From positions 1 through 64,000 of the forward strand of contig CANONN010000010.1 in the NCBI GenBank assembly GCA_947567625.1: a DNA stretch of 64,000 nucleotides, given 5' to 3'. The DNA is from an uncultured Roseburia sp. Lineage in GTDB: Bacteria > Bacillota > Clostridia > Lachnospirales > Lachnospiraceae. A model generated the notes under the pieces. It was not told the origin of the DNA, did not search any database, and saw only the letters and a program-made list of their open reading frames with translations. Within the stretch, counting starts at the first letter, position 1. Every line of letters begins with the position of its first letter. The position numbers were made by a program, and so were the translations under genes. This document shows, piece after piece, positions 35,344 to 44,549 of this stretch.

Positions 35344-37127
35344 AAAAGATATTGGATGTGATCACGGAAGAAGTAAAGCAGGCGTTTGCGGCCTGTGGTT
35401 ATGACGCGCAGTTTGGAAAGGTGACGCTCTCGAACCGTCCCGATCTGTGTGAATATCAGTGCAACGGCGCTATGGCGGCCGCAAAACAATACAAAAAAGC
35501 GCCGTTTCTGATTGCGGATGAGGTGGCGGCCAGACTGTCAGAAAACGGTATGTTTGCCATGGCAGAGTCCGTCAAACCGGGATTTTTAAACATCCGGCTC
35601 GACGGGGAATTTCTCGCGGATTATGTGGCGAAGATGCAGGCGGATGAGGGCAGGTTTGGCTGTGACAGGACAGAAAATCCCAGGACGATCATGCTCGACT
35701 ACGGCGGTCCGAACGTGGCCAAGCCGCTTCATGTAGGGCATCTGCGCTCGGCGATCATCGGCGAGAGCGTAAAGCGCATCGGGCGTTTTGTCGGCCATAC
35801 GATGATTGGCGATGTGCACTTAGGCGACTGGGGGCTTCAGATGGGGCTTATCATCACGGAGCTAAAGTGCCGCAAGCCCGAATTAGTCTATTTTGACGAA
35901 GCCTATGAGGGAGAATATCCGGCGGACGCGCCGTTTACCATTTCAGAACTGGAAGAAATCTATCCGACAGCCAGCGAAAAATCAAAGACAGATGCGGCGT
36001 ACAAGGAGGCGGCGATGCAGGCGACGTTTGAGCTGCAGCACGGCAGACGCGGCTATCAGGCGCTGCTTGCCCACATTTTGCATGTGTCGGTGACCGACCT
36101 TAAGAAAAATTATCAGAATCTGAACGTCTCGTTTGATTTGTGGAAAGGAGAGTCCGACGCGCAGCCGTTCATACCGGATATGGTGGAAAAGATGAAAAAA
36201 GACGGCTTTGCCTATGTCAGCGACGGCGCGCTTGTCGTGGATGTCAGGGAGGAGACCGATACCAAGGAAATACCGCCCTGTATGATTTTAAAATCGGACG
36301 GTGCGTCGCTTTACAATACGACGGATCTGGCGACGATTGTCTGGCGCATGAGAGACTATCACCCCGATCAGATCATTTATGTGGTCGATAAGCGGCAGGA
36401 GCTCTATTTTACGCAGGTATTTCGCTGTGCGAGAAAGACAGGGCTTGTGGACGATGCGACAAAGCTGCAATTCTTGGGATTTGGCACGATGAACGGCAGG
36501 GACGGCAAGCCGTTTAAGACGCGCGAGGGCGGCGTGATGCGATTGGAACACCTGGTGGCCGGCATCAACGAGGAAATGCTAAAAAAGATTAACGAGAATC
36601 AAAAAGCAAAAGAAAACTTAGAGATCAGTGCAAAAGAGGCGGAGGAAACGGCAAGGATGGTTGCCTTAGCGGCGATCAAATACGGCGACTTATCCAACCA
36701 GGCGAGCAAAGATTATATCTTTGATATCGACAGATTTACCTCTTTCGAGGGAAATACGGGGCCGTATATTTTGTATACCATCGTGCGTATCAAGTCGATT
36801 CTCCACAAATATTACGGCAGTGGGAAGCGTACAGACGGCGCTAAGATTGCGGCGGCCCATTCCGAGAGCGAAAAAAATCTCATGTTAGAGCTGGTGAAGT
36901 TTAACGCCGTGATCGAAAACGCTTTTGAGGAGACGGCGCCCCACAAGATCTGTTCCTATATCTATGATCTCGCAAACGTTTTCAACAGCTTTTACCATGA
37001 GACGAAGATTATGGCGGAGGAAAACGAGGCGGTGCAGCAGTCTTATATCAGAGTGCTCGAGCTGACAAAGGACATATTGGAGACCTGTATTGACATGCTG
37101 GGATTTTGCGCCCCGGAACGCATGTAG
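35340..37127 (+). CDS. argS: Arginyl-tRNA synthetase
   Basis: The 595-residue class I synthetase charges tRNA-Arg. Visible are the N-terminal Add domain, the HIGH-type motif in GGPNVAKPLHVGHLRSAIIG, the catalytic core through FGTMNGRDGKPFKTREGG in place of a canonical KMSKS loop (common in ArgRS), and the C-terminal DALR anticodon-binding domain (HKICSYIYDLANVFNSFYHE). It starts at the ATGA overlap with the alpha-galactosidase gene, implying translational coupling to it. Its TAG stop is the first triplet of a family B repeat. Confidence 0.95.
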   Translation: MKKILDVITEEVKQAFAACGYDAQFGKVTLSNRPDLCEYQCNGAMAAAKQYKKAPFLIADEVAARLSENGMFAMAESVKPGFLNIRLDGEFLADYVAKMQADEGRFGCDRTENPRTIMLDYGGPNVAKPLHVGHLRSAIIGESVKRIGRFVGHTMIGDVHLGDWGLQMGLIITELKCRKPELVYFDEAYEGEYPADAPFTISELEEIYPTASEKSKTDAAYKEAAMQATFELQHGRRGYQALLAHILHVSVTDLKKNYQNLNVSFDLWKGESDAQPFIPDMVEKMKKDGFAYVSDGALVVDVREETDTKEIPPCMILKSDGASLYNTTDLATIVWRMRDYHPDQIIYVVDKRQELYFTQVFRCARKTGLVDDATKLQFLGFGTMNGRDGKPFKTREGGVMRLEHLVAGINEEMLKKINENQKAKENLEISAKEAEETARMVALAAIKYGDLSNQASKDYIFDIDRFTSFEGNTGPYILYTIVRIKSILHKYYGSGKRTDGAKIAAAHSESEKNLMLELVKFNAVIENAFEETAPHKICSYIYDLANVFNSFYHETKIMAEENEAVQQSYIRVLELTKDILETCIDMLGFCAPERM

Positions 37128-37203
37128 TGTGAGAAGAACTTCTAAAGCTCGTAAACGAGCTTTTGCTCACGCTAGAGGGCGCTAACGTGAACTTGTTCAC
37201 GTT
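37125..37203 (+). repeat. Family B palindromic repeat, copy 2
   Basis: It begins at the TAG stop of argS with the same 26 bases as copy 1 and shares the AGAGGGCGCTAACGTGAA block. An extra hairpin (AGCTCG/CGAGCT) absent from copy 1 is present, and the terminal hairpin is AACGTGAA/TTCACGTT. Confidence 0.7.
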
Positions 37204-37215
37204 GGCTATATTGTG

Positions 37216-37308
37216 CTGGAGCGTTACAAATAGCACGGATGGCGCACGAACTTGTTCGTGATACGCAATAGTTGAGATTTGCGTCGCCCTGTCGCGCAAA
37301 CGCTCCAG
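37216..37308 (+). other. Branched structured element upstream of the GH127 gene
   Basis: Perfect complementary arms nest as a three-way junction: CTGGAGCGTT (37216-37225) with AACGCTCCAG (37299-37308), inside it GGCG (37241-37244) with CGCC (37285-37288), enclosing CACGAA/TTCGTG (37245-37260) and ACGCAA/TTGCGT (37263-37284). It ends 20 bp before the GH127 RBS. It may be a 5' leader RNA or a further palindromic repeat; it matches no riboswitch I know. Confidence 0.5.
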
Positions 37309-37340
37309 AATAGAGATTAGTATGAAACAGGGAGGATGCT

Positions 37341-39455
37341 ATGGTACAGACGGTGAGTATGCCGCTTTCCCTGCGGGATATCAGGGTGACGGATTCTTTT
37401 TGGAAGAGAGAGATGGAGCTGGTGCGGACAAGGGTGATTCCCTATCAGTGGGAGGCATTAAACGACAGGGTGCCTGGCGCTGCGCCGAGCTTTTGTATGC
37501 GCAACTACAGGCTTGCCGGGGCGCTCACAAAAGCCAGGAGAGAGGGAAGAGAGGACGGGCGGAAGCGATATCCCGTGGATGTGCTTGAGACGCTGCCGAA
37601 GGACATGGAACATATGGAGGACCGTTTTTACGGATTTCTCTTTCAGGACAGCGACTTTGCCAAGTGGGTGGAGGCGGTGGCGTATTCCCTGACGCAGCAT
37701 CCCGACGAAGCGCTGGAGCGGCTTGCGGACGGGGCGATCGAGATCGTGTGCGCTGCTCAGCAGGAGAACGGCTATCTCGATACGTTTTATATCATCAATG
37801 ACATGTCAAAAATTTTCACCAATCTCCGTGACAACCATGAGCTCTACTGTTTCGGTCATCTGACCGAAGGGGCGGTGGCGTACTATCAGGCGACCGGCAA
37901 GGATATGCTGCTAAACGCGGCCAAAAGATATGCCGATTTTATTATTTCACTGTTTGGGGAGGAAGAGGGAAAGAAGAAGGGATATCCGGGACATGAGATT
38001 GCGGAGATGGCGCTGGTGCGCCTGTACGAAGTGACCGGCAAGAAAAAATATCTCGATCTTTGCAGATTTTTTCTGGAGCAGAGAGGGGTAAGGCCGTACT
38101 ATTTTGACCGCGAGCATCCCAAAGCGGTGGAACCGGGCAGGGAGGAGGAGCTGCGCTATCAGTATCATCAGGCGCACCTGCCCGTGCGGCTTCAGGAAGA
38201 GGCCGTCGGACATGCCGTGCGCGCGGTCTATCTCTATTCCGGCATGGCGGATTTGGCGAGGATTGCGGGGGATGAGGAGCTTTTTGCGGCCGTCCGGCGC
38301 CTGTGGGAGGACATAACGGAGCGCAAGATGTACATAACCGGCGGTATCGGGGCGACGCACCTTGGGGAAGCGTTTTCGTTTGCGTATGATCTGCCCAACG
38401 ATACCGCCTATGCGGAAACCTGCGCGTCGATCGGCCTGATCTTTTTTGCCAGAAGAATGTTGCAGATGGAAGCGGACAGCCGCTATGCGGATGTGATGGA
38501 GCGCGCGCTCTACAACGGCGTGCTAAGCGGTATGGCGCTTGACGGCGAGAGCTTTTTTTATGTCAATCCCTTAAAAGTTCTGCCCAGGGCGTGCCGCGAG
38601 GATGCGCGCAAATTCCATGTAAAGCCGGTGCGCCAGAAATGGTTTGGCTGCGCCTGCTGCCCGCCGAATATCGCGCGGCTTTTAAGCTCGCTGGCTTCCT
38701 ACGCCTACGGCGTCGGAGCAGACACGCTATTTGTCCATCTGTATCTGGGCGGAGAGATCGATTTTCATGTGGGCGAAAAGCAGATACATTATACCGTCAC
38801 ATCGCAGATGCCCTGGAGCGGCGCTGTCGTCCTTGAGACAGAGACGGCGGAGCCGACAGAGGCAGTGCTCGCGTTGCGCATACCGGACTGGTGCGGCGGC
38901 TATACCATAAACGGCAAAGCGAATCAAAAAGGAGCGGCACGGGTCGATACGGGCTCTTTTGCCGTTTTGTCTGCCGAGATGAAGGACGGCTATCTTTATC
39001 TGCGGAAAACGTGGCGGAGCGGAGACCGTCTGGAGCTTGATTTTTCGATGCCGGTGCGCCTGATGCAGGCCAACGGGCAGGTGGAGGAGGATGCGGGATG
39101 CGTCGCCGTCACCAGAGGCCCTCTCGTGTACTGCATGGAGGAGGCGGACAACGGGCGCGGGCTTACCGGCTTGTCGCTCGATGCCAATGATGACGCGTCG
39201 CTAAAGGAAACAGTAATCTGCCGGGTGGGAGAAAACGGCCATGCCGTCACCCAGATCACGGTGAACGGCAGGCGCCGGATTGAACCTGCGGGGGCAGACG
39301 GACTGTACCGCGTATTTGCGACGCCGGCCTATGAAGCTGCGGTGTTGACGTTTGTGCCCTATTATACATGGGCAAACCGCGGAGAGGGGGAAATGCAGGT
39401 TTGGACGCCCTATTATCTGGCGGATGGGAAGGTAACAGGTGCAGGAAAGCATTAA
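37341..39455 (+). CDS. GH127 beta-L-arabinofuranosidase-like glycosidase
   Basis: The 704-residue protein has the alpha/alpha-barrel of family GH127 (DUF1680): an N-terminal DSFWKREMELV, then GYLDTFY, YCFGHLTEGAVAYYQATG, GGIGATHLGEAFSF, and the Cys-rich active-site loop WFGCACCPPNIARLL, where one Cys is the nucleophile in the characterised HypBA1 enzyme. It lacks a signal peptide. It should cut terminal beta-L-arabinofuranosides, as in hydroxyproline-linked plant glycans. GGGAGG lies before the ATG. Together with GH36 it suggests growth on plant glycans. Confidence 0.9.
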   Translation: MVQTVSMPLSLRDIRVTDSFWKREMELVRTRVIPYQWEALNDRVPGAAPSFCMRNYRLAGALTKARREGREDGRKRYPVDVLETLPKDMEHMEDRFYGFLFQDSDFAKWVEAVAYSLTQHPDEALERLADGAIEIVCAAQQENGYLDTFYIINDMSKIFTNLRDNHELYCFGHLTEGAVAYYQATGKDMLLNAAKRYADFIISLFGEEEGKKKGYPGHEIAEMALVRLYEVTGKKKYLDLCRFFLEQRGVRPYYFDREHPKAVEPGREEELRYQYHQAHLPVRLQEEAVGHAVRAVYLYSGMADLARIAGDEELFAAVRRLWEDITERKMYITGGIGATHLGEAFSFAYDLPNDTAYAETCASIGLIFFARRMLQMEADSRYADVMERALYNGVLSGMALDGESFFYVNPLKVLPRACREDARKFHVKPVRQKWFGCACCPPNIARLLSSLASYAYGVGADTLFVHLYLGGEIDFHVGEKQIHYTVTSQMPWSGAVVLETETAEPTEAVLALRIPDWCGGYTINGKANQKGAARVDTGSFAVLSAEMKDGYLYLRKTWRSGDRLELDFSMPVRLMQANGQVEEDAGCVAVTRGPLVYCMEEADNGRGLTGLSLDANDDASLKETVICRVGENGHAVTQITVNGRRRIEPAGADGLYRVFATPAYEAAVLTFVPYYTWANRGEGEMQVWTPYYLADGKVTGAGKH

Positions 39456-39497
39456 ACAGGCGGGATTTTGTCACAGGGAAGCCGCAGGCTAAACTGT

Positions 39498-39640
39498 GTA
39501 ACGATTCAGTCTTCGGCTTCATCGTTACGGAATCCGGCTCATATAAAGTTTGTCTTCGACAAAGAGCCGGATTCCCGCTTGGCTAGATATACGCGTTCTT
39601 ACGGACTTTGCAGCGAGTGCAAAGTCCTGAGCTGAACGGA
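39498..39640 (+). repeat. Structured intergenic repeat family A, copy 3 (most complete)
   Basis: Three successive structures: GTAACGA/TCGTTAC around the CTTCGGCTTC loop; GGAATCCGGCTC (39529-39540) with GAGCCGGATTCC (39564-39575), enclosing TTTGTC/GACAAA; and GGACTTTGCA (39603-39612) with TGCAAAGTCC (39618-39627). It follows the GH127 gene and may also end its transcript. The rest of the 344-bp gap holds the promoter of the next gene. Confidence 0.75.
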
Positions 39641-39671
39641 TACTAAACTGTTGCAGCGTCACAAGAAAAAT

Positions 39672-39700
39672 TTGCAATTACAGGGACAAAGTGCTATAAT
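39672..39700 (+). promoter_or_regulatory. Sigma-A promoter of the first hybrid kinase
   Basis: TTGCAA (39672-39677), 17 bp, TATAAT (39695-39700), about 100 nt upstream of the start codon. Confidence 0.75.
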
Positions 39701-39799
39701 TTATGGAATATGGAAAAAGAAATTTGGCCCTGATAGAACGCAGCAGAAAAAGGGGCGATGAGCAAGGCTGATTATGTCCCAAAAGGAGGAGCTGCCGTA

Positions 39800-41368
39800 T
39801 TGGAACGTTATTATTACAGAGAAGAGATATTTTTTGTAGATCACAGCGACAGGGAGTTTTTGGAAGAAAATAATAATAAAGTGATCGAATTGCTGAACAA
39901 CAACAGCGCTGTCGGTGTAGTGGGCGGCTTTTATGATGAGGGCTACCCGCTTTATTTTATCAGTCAGTTTGCGCTTAAGAGTCTCGGCTATACATTTGAC
40001 GAATTTATGAAGATGACAGAGGGAAAGTTTATCGAGGCTGTCTGCCCGGAAGACCGCAACTTTTATTGCGCCGGCATGGGCGAGGAAGGCGAGAGCGTGC
40101 GGGAATTCCGTATGCTGCATAAAAACGGGGAGAATATCTGGGTCGGAGAGGTGCGGATGGAGTCTGTGACGGCAGACGGGAGAAGGCTCTGGCTTAGCTC
40201 AATTCGGGTCGTGCATAATGAGCATCTTGCGAGGCGGGAGTTTATCTCGACGATTTCCCACGATATACGGACGCCGCTCAACGCCATTATCGGCATGGCG
40301 AAGCTGGCGAGTATCAACAACCATTCACCGGAGCGCCGGCAGGAATATTTGAATCATGTCATCAAGTCCGGCTATCATCTGCTCAATCAGATCGGTCAGG
40401 TGCTTGACATGAACAGCATCGAGACGGGCGTTATGCATCTCGAGGACAAACCATTCCACTTAAAGCACTTTGTGGGGGAGATTGAGCGGATGTTTTCGCA
40501 GGAACTGACGAGCAGGAAACAGTGCCTTAAGGTACGCTATGTGAATGTCGTGCACGAAAATCTGCTGGGGGACAAAATGAACCTGCAAAAAGTGTTTATC
40601 AATTTGCTGGCCAACGCGTCCAAGTATTCGGCGGACGGTCAGGAGATTGAGCTGGTGATTATCGAGATGCCGCTGCCTAAGGAAGAATGTGCAAGCTTTG
40701 AGATACGCTTTATCGACCACGGAGTCGGCATCGCGCGCAATATGGTGGAGCATATCTTCGAGCCGTTTGAGCGGATAGAGGACAGCAGGATTACCGGTGA
40801 TATTCCCCATATCGGGCTGGGGCTTGCCCTCACACGTAAGATCGTTTCGATGATGGGCGGCAAGCTAAGCGTCAAGAGCAGGCTGCACGAGGGTTCCTGT
40901 TTTATGCTGGTTCAGAAGTTTAAGATACAGGAGGAGAATTATCCGCAGGGAAGCGCGCTGGCGGTAGACGACCTGACGGGTATGCGTGTTTTGGTGGTGG
41001 AGGACAATGAGTTAAATCAGGAGATTATGGCGGAACTGCTCGGCATAGAACATGTGGAGACGGAGATCGCCGCCAACGGCCTGATGGCCGTGCAGATGTT
41101 TCAGGGACATGAGAAGGGCTATTATGACGCGGTTCTCATGGATATCCATATGCCGGTGATGGACGGGTATGATGCGGCCAATCTCATACGCTCTTCGGCG
41201 GATTTGGGCGGGGAAGATATCCCCATTATCGCCGTCACGACAGACGCGATGCCGGAGGATGTTGAGCAGGAGTTGCGCTATGGCATGAACGGACATATGT
41301 CAAAGCCCATTAATTTTGAAGAATTAAAGGCGATTTTGTCCTTTTGGAAAAATAAAAGATATTCATAG
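39800..41368 (+). CDS. PAS-containing hybrid histidine kinase with receiver domain
   Basis: About 522 residues, soluble, with no membrane helix. A PAS-like sensor region (~20-140) leads to a HisKA domain with phospho-acceptor H154 in STISHDIRTPLNAIIG, a HATPase domain (LLANASKYSADG, DHGVGI, GLGLALTRKIV), and a C-terminal receiver with D448 in VLMDIHMPVMDG. Signals would pass from His to the receiver and on to an Hpt protein; a free Hpt gene follows immediately. I favour TTG 39800 (AAAGGAGG ten bases upstream); the in-frame ATG at 39758 is the alternative. Confidence 0.85.
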   Translation: MERYYYREEIFFVDHSDREFLEENNNKVIELLNNNSAVGVVGGFYDEGYPLYFISQFALKSLGYTFDEFMKMTEGKFIEAVCPEDRNFYCAGMGEEGESVREFRMLHKNGENIWVGEVRMESVTADGRRLWLSSIRVVHNEHLARREFISTISHDIRTPLNAIIGMAKLASINNHSPERRQEYLNHVIKSGYHLLNQIGQVLDMNSIETGVMHLEDKPFHLKHFVGEIERMFSQELTSRKQCLKVRYVNVVHENLLGDKMNLQKVFINLLANASKYSADGQEIELVIIEMPLPKEECASFEIRFIDHGVGIARNMVEHIFEPFERIEDSRITGDIPHIGLGLALTRKIVSMMGGKLSVKSRLHEGSCFMLVQKFKIQEENYPQGSALAVDDLTGMRVLVVEDNELNQEIMAELLGIEHVETEIAANGLMAVQMFQGHEKGYYDAVLMDIHMPVMDGYDAANLIRSSADLGGEDIPIIAVTTDAMPEDVEQELRYGMNGHMSKPINFEELKAILSFWKNKRYS

Positions 41369-41381
41369 TGGCGACAATCAC

Positions 41382-41410
41382 TTGCAAATTCCTTTTGCAT
41401 TTATTATAAT
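41382..41410 (+). promoter_or_regulatory. Sigma-A promoter of the Hpt gene
   Basis: TTGCAA (41382-41387), 17 bp, TATAAT (41405-41410), with an overlapping second TATAAT at 41410-41415. A strong-looking promoter that could drive the downstream signalling genes. Confidence 0.75.
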
Positions 41411-41498
41411 ATAATCTGGTATAGGTGTACAAAAGTACCATGTGTAAACTACATGTATTCATATTTCATATTGTAACATCAATATATTGGGGGACAAA

Positions 41499-41873
41499 AT
41501 GGAAGAAAGCTTAAAGCGGGAATTAACAGATTACGGGATTGACCTTAAGATGGCGATCTATCGTTTTTTGGGAAATGAAGAAATGTATGAAGAACTCCTG
41601 CGCGATTTTGCGGAGGATGAGAATTATTTCGGGCTCCTGGAGACGATACCGCAGAAGGAGTACGAAAAAGCTTTTCGCCATGCCCACACGTTAAAAGGCG
41701 TTGCGGCAAATCTTGGCGTTGACCGTGTAGAGGCTGACGCCGGACAGATTACAGAAGCATTGCGCGGCAAAAAGCCAGAGGAAGTAGACCGCACCGTTTT
41801 GGACGATTTGGTCAAAAAGCTGGAGGAACATTATGCCGGCCTGCGGGCGATTCTGGAAAAGTACGCAGTGTAG
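41499..41873 (+). CDS. Free-standing Hpt phosphotransfer protein
   Basis: The 124-residue helical protein carries the Hpt motif with acceptor His in FRHAHTLKGVAANLG. Hpt proteins shuttle phosphoryl groups between receivers, so it can link the hybrid kinases around it to separate regulators. ATG 41499 follows a G-rich RBS; a TTG at 41487 is less likely. Confidence 0.88.
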   Translation: MEESLKRELTDYGIDLKMAIYRFLGNEEMYEELLRDFAEDENYFGLLETIPQKEYEKAFRHAHTLKGVAANLGVDRVEADAGQITEALRGKKPEEVDRTVLDDLVKKLEEHYAGLRAILEKYAV

Positions 41874-41959
41874 AAAAGTGACGAAGCAGAAACGTTTGGT
41901 TGCTTTTCTTTTTGTTCAATGCTATAGATTGAATCAGACGAGACAGAAAGAGGACACAG

Positions 41960-43408
41960 ATGGAATGGAAAAGATTGTATAGGTATTTGGATGAAGACGC
42001 GCTGGAGATGGTGTTTATATTCGATGAGAGCGGTAAGATTACTTATGCAAACCGGACGGCGAAGCAGTTGCTGGAGTACGGAGAGGAGCTCCCTGGAAAG
42101 TACATATACCACATTTTCCACAATGTATTTGCGCAGACGGACCAGGGATTTTCCACTGAGTTCCAGATTGACGGCAGCGTGCAGGACATCATGGCTTACC
42201 GCAAAAATTTGACCTGTTTTCCGGCGAGCGCAAAGATCATCAAAACGGAGGATTCGCCGATTTGCTACCTGTGCATGGCAAATGATGTCTCCAAACAGAA
42301 TTTTTTGGAGAAGCAGGTCAACCAGGTCGAGCATGAGGCGGAGGATGCCATGAAAGTTAAAAATGAGTTCGTGGCAAACGTTACGCATGAGCTGCGCACC
42401 CCGGTCAACGGTATCCTGGGAAATACAAAAGAGCTGCTGGAGAGGGAGCAGTCGGAGGATAAGCTGAAAATACTGCGCCTGATCGAGCGCGGCTGCCGTG
42501 ACATGAATTCCATTATCAACAATATATTGGACTTCTCGAAGCTGGAGGCCGGGAAGTTCACACTGGAACCGCGCAAGTTTGAGTTCCGCAGCATGATCGA
42601 TTATGTGAAAGCCAATCACAGCAATAAGATTACCGAGAAAGGGCTGGAGTTTTTTGTGACCATATCTCCCGAGGTGCCCCAGTTTATGATCGGCGATGAG
42701 CTGCGCATCGTGCAGGTCTTAAATAACCTGCTCTCCAATGCCACGAAGTTTACGGCAGTAGGCAAGATCGTGCTGGAGATTGTGAAAACGGCGCAGGTGG
42801 GCAACCGTGCGGAGCTGTTTTTCCTGGTCATCGACACCGGTATCGGTATCGACAAATCGCAGCAGGATAAGCTGTTTAAAAGCTTTTCCCAGGTCGACGC
42901 TTCCATCTCCAGAAAGTATGGCGGTACGGGCCTTGGTTTAAATATATCCAAGCAGCTGGTCGAGCTGATGGGGGGGTCCATCACCGTGCAGAGCGAGCTC
43001 AACAAGGGAACGATGTTTTCCTTTTCCATCTGGCTGGAGCTGCCGGAGGAAGAGCTGCATGAGCAGACGGCAAACAATGATATTTTTTCTGTGATTGAGC
43101 GCGCAAAGAGCATACAAAACAACCAGGAGGGCGCGGACAGCGTTCACCAGTTTGGCTCTGAGAAGAATATAGAAGAGCGCGAGAAGATCATGGCGAAGCT
43201 GATACTTTCCGTCGAGATGGGCAACTGGGAAAAAGCAGAGATGTTTATGGACACGATGAAGCAGTTGACGGAGGAGGCGCCGCGGGAAGTAAAGACCGCG
43301 ACACTCAAGCTTCGGATGGCAGTACAAAAGGAAAACTATGACAAGACAGTGGCTGCCTACGAGGCATTGGAAGCGTTGTTTCAGACGATAACGGAGGGTG
43401 GCATATGA
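41960..43408 (+). CDS. PAS-type sensor histidine kinase
   Basis: The 482-residue soluble kinase has an N-terminal PAS domain (~10-110: FIFDESGKITYANRTAKQLL), HisKA with H143 in VTHELRTPVNGILG, and a HATPase (LLSNATKFTAVG, DTGIGID, GGTGLGLNISK). There is no receiver; instead, the last ~110 residues form a helical tail (EREKIMAKLILSVEMGNWEKAEMF...) that may bind a partner. Its stop overlaps the ATG of the next gene (ATGA), so the two are co-translated and the regulator is the likely target. Confidence 0.88.
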   Translation: MEWKRLYRYLDEDALEMVFIFDESGKITYANRTAKQLLEYGEELPGKYIYHIFHNVFAQTDQGFSTEFQIDGSVQDIMAYRKNLTCFPASAKIIKTEDSPICYLCMANDVSKQNFLEKQVNQVEHEAEDAMKVKNEFVANVTHELRTPVNGILGNTKELLEREQSEDKLKILRLIERGCRDMNSIINNILDFSKLEAGKFTLEPRKFEFRSMIDYVKANHSNKITEKGLEFFVTISPEVPQFMIGDELRIVQVLNNLLSNATKFTAVGKIVLEIVKTAQVGNRAELFFLVIDTGIGIDKSQQDKLFKSFSQVDASISRKYGGTGLGLNISKQLVELMGGSITVQSELNKGTMFSFSIWLELPEEELHEQTANNDIFSVIERAKSIQNNQEGADSVHQFGSEKNIEEREKIMAKLILSVEMGNWEKAEMFMDTMKQLTEEAPREVKTATLKLRMAVQKENYDKTVAAYEALEALFQTITEGGI

Positions 43409-44478
43409 ATCAGGACAAAAAAATGACAGATGTACCACGCATCCTGATCGTGGACGATGTCAAGGCAAACCGTTTTGTACTTAAAAATATAATCGCCGAC
43501 ATGGGATTTGAGCCCGTGCTGGCGGAAAACGGCGTGCAGGCGCTAAAGCTGCAGCCGGTGTGTAATCCACAGTTGATTTTGCTCGATATCTCCATGCCGG
43601 AGATGGACGGCTATGAATTTTGCAGTATTATGAAGAATAACCCTGCCACCAGGGATATTCCGATTATTTTTATATCGGCGTTTGACGAACCGCAGGATAT
43701 CATTAAGGGTTTTAACCTGGGCGGAGAAGATTATATCACAAAGCCTTTTATTCCCGAGGTGGTAAAAGCGCGCGTCGGCGTTCACCTGAAGCTCTCCGAA
43801 GCCAACAAGGCCATGATGGAGAACAACCGCAGGCTGCAAGCGTTAATCAGTGAGCAGTTAAAACAGATCGAGCAGGAAAAGAAAAACGTGCTGTACGCGC
43901 TCGCGCATGTGGCGAGGGAAAATTCCTGCTATGAGGACGGCCATATGGAGCGCCTCAGTTATAACTGCAAAATATTGTCACAGGCGATGCAGCTTTCCCC
44001 TTTATATGAGCATATCATATCCGATACATATGTAGAGACGATCGAGCTGGCGGCGCCTCTTTGCGATGTCGGCAACGTGGCGATTCCGATGGAGATCTTG
44101 ATGAAAGATGAACAGCTTGACAAGGGAGAGCGGGAGATGATGCAGAAGCACACGGTGATCGGCTCGAAGCTGCTCAAAGACATTCGCACTTCCGGGGATT
44201 ACAATGATTTTATCCAGATGTCCGTGGATGTGGCGTACTATCATCATGAAAACTGGGACGGCAGCGGTTATCCCTGCGGCCTGGCGGGGGATGATATCCC
44301 GCTGTCTGCACAGATTGTGGCGCTTGTGAGCTGTTACTGCGCACTGACGGAGAAACGTCTTTATCGGGAGGCATACAGCCGAGCGGATGCGCTCGCAGAG
44401 CTTGAGCGCGAGGCGGGCATAAAATTTAATCCTGACATATTCAAAATTTACAGCAAAATATCAAGACAGCTGCATTAG
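43405..44478 (+). CDS. Response regulator with degenerate HD-GYP domain
   Basis: The 357-residue protein has a receiver (acceptor Asp in LILLDISMPEMDG) and a C-terminal HD-GYP-like domain. It keeps the KHTVIGSKLL histidine and the HHENWDGSGYP signature, but the HD pair that binds metal, usually LHDVGK, reads LCDVGN. With the ligand His replaced by Cys, c-di-GMP hydrolysis is doubtful; it may bind rather than cleave. It is translationally coupled to the kinase upstream. Confidence 0.85.
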   Translation: MNQDKKMTDVPRILIVDDVKANRFVLKNIIADMGFEPVLAENGVQALKLQPVCNPQLILLDISMPEMDGYEFCSIMKNNPATRDIPIIFISAFDEPQDIIKGFNLGGEDYITKPFIPEVVKARVGVHLKLSEANKAMMENNRRLQALISEQLKQIEQEKKNVLYALAHVARENSCYEDGHMERLSYNCKILSQAMQLSPLYEHIISDTYVETIELAAPLCDVGNVAIPMEILMKDEQLDKGEREMMQKHTVIGSKLLKDIRTSGDYNDFIQMSVDVAYYHHENWDGSGYPCGLAGDDIPLSAQIVALVSCYCALTEKRLYREAYSRADALAELEREAGIKFNPDIFKIYSKISRQLH

Positions 44479-44549
44479 CTTAACCGTCCGTTTGCGCGGG
44501 AGAGCGCATGGGACAGTGTGCCTGCGGCATAAAATGTAAGAGGTAATAT

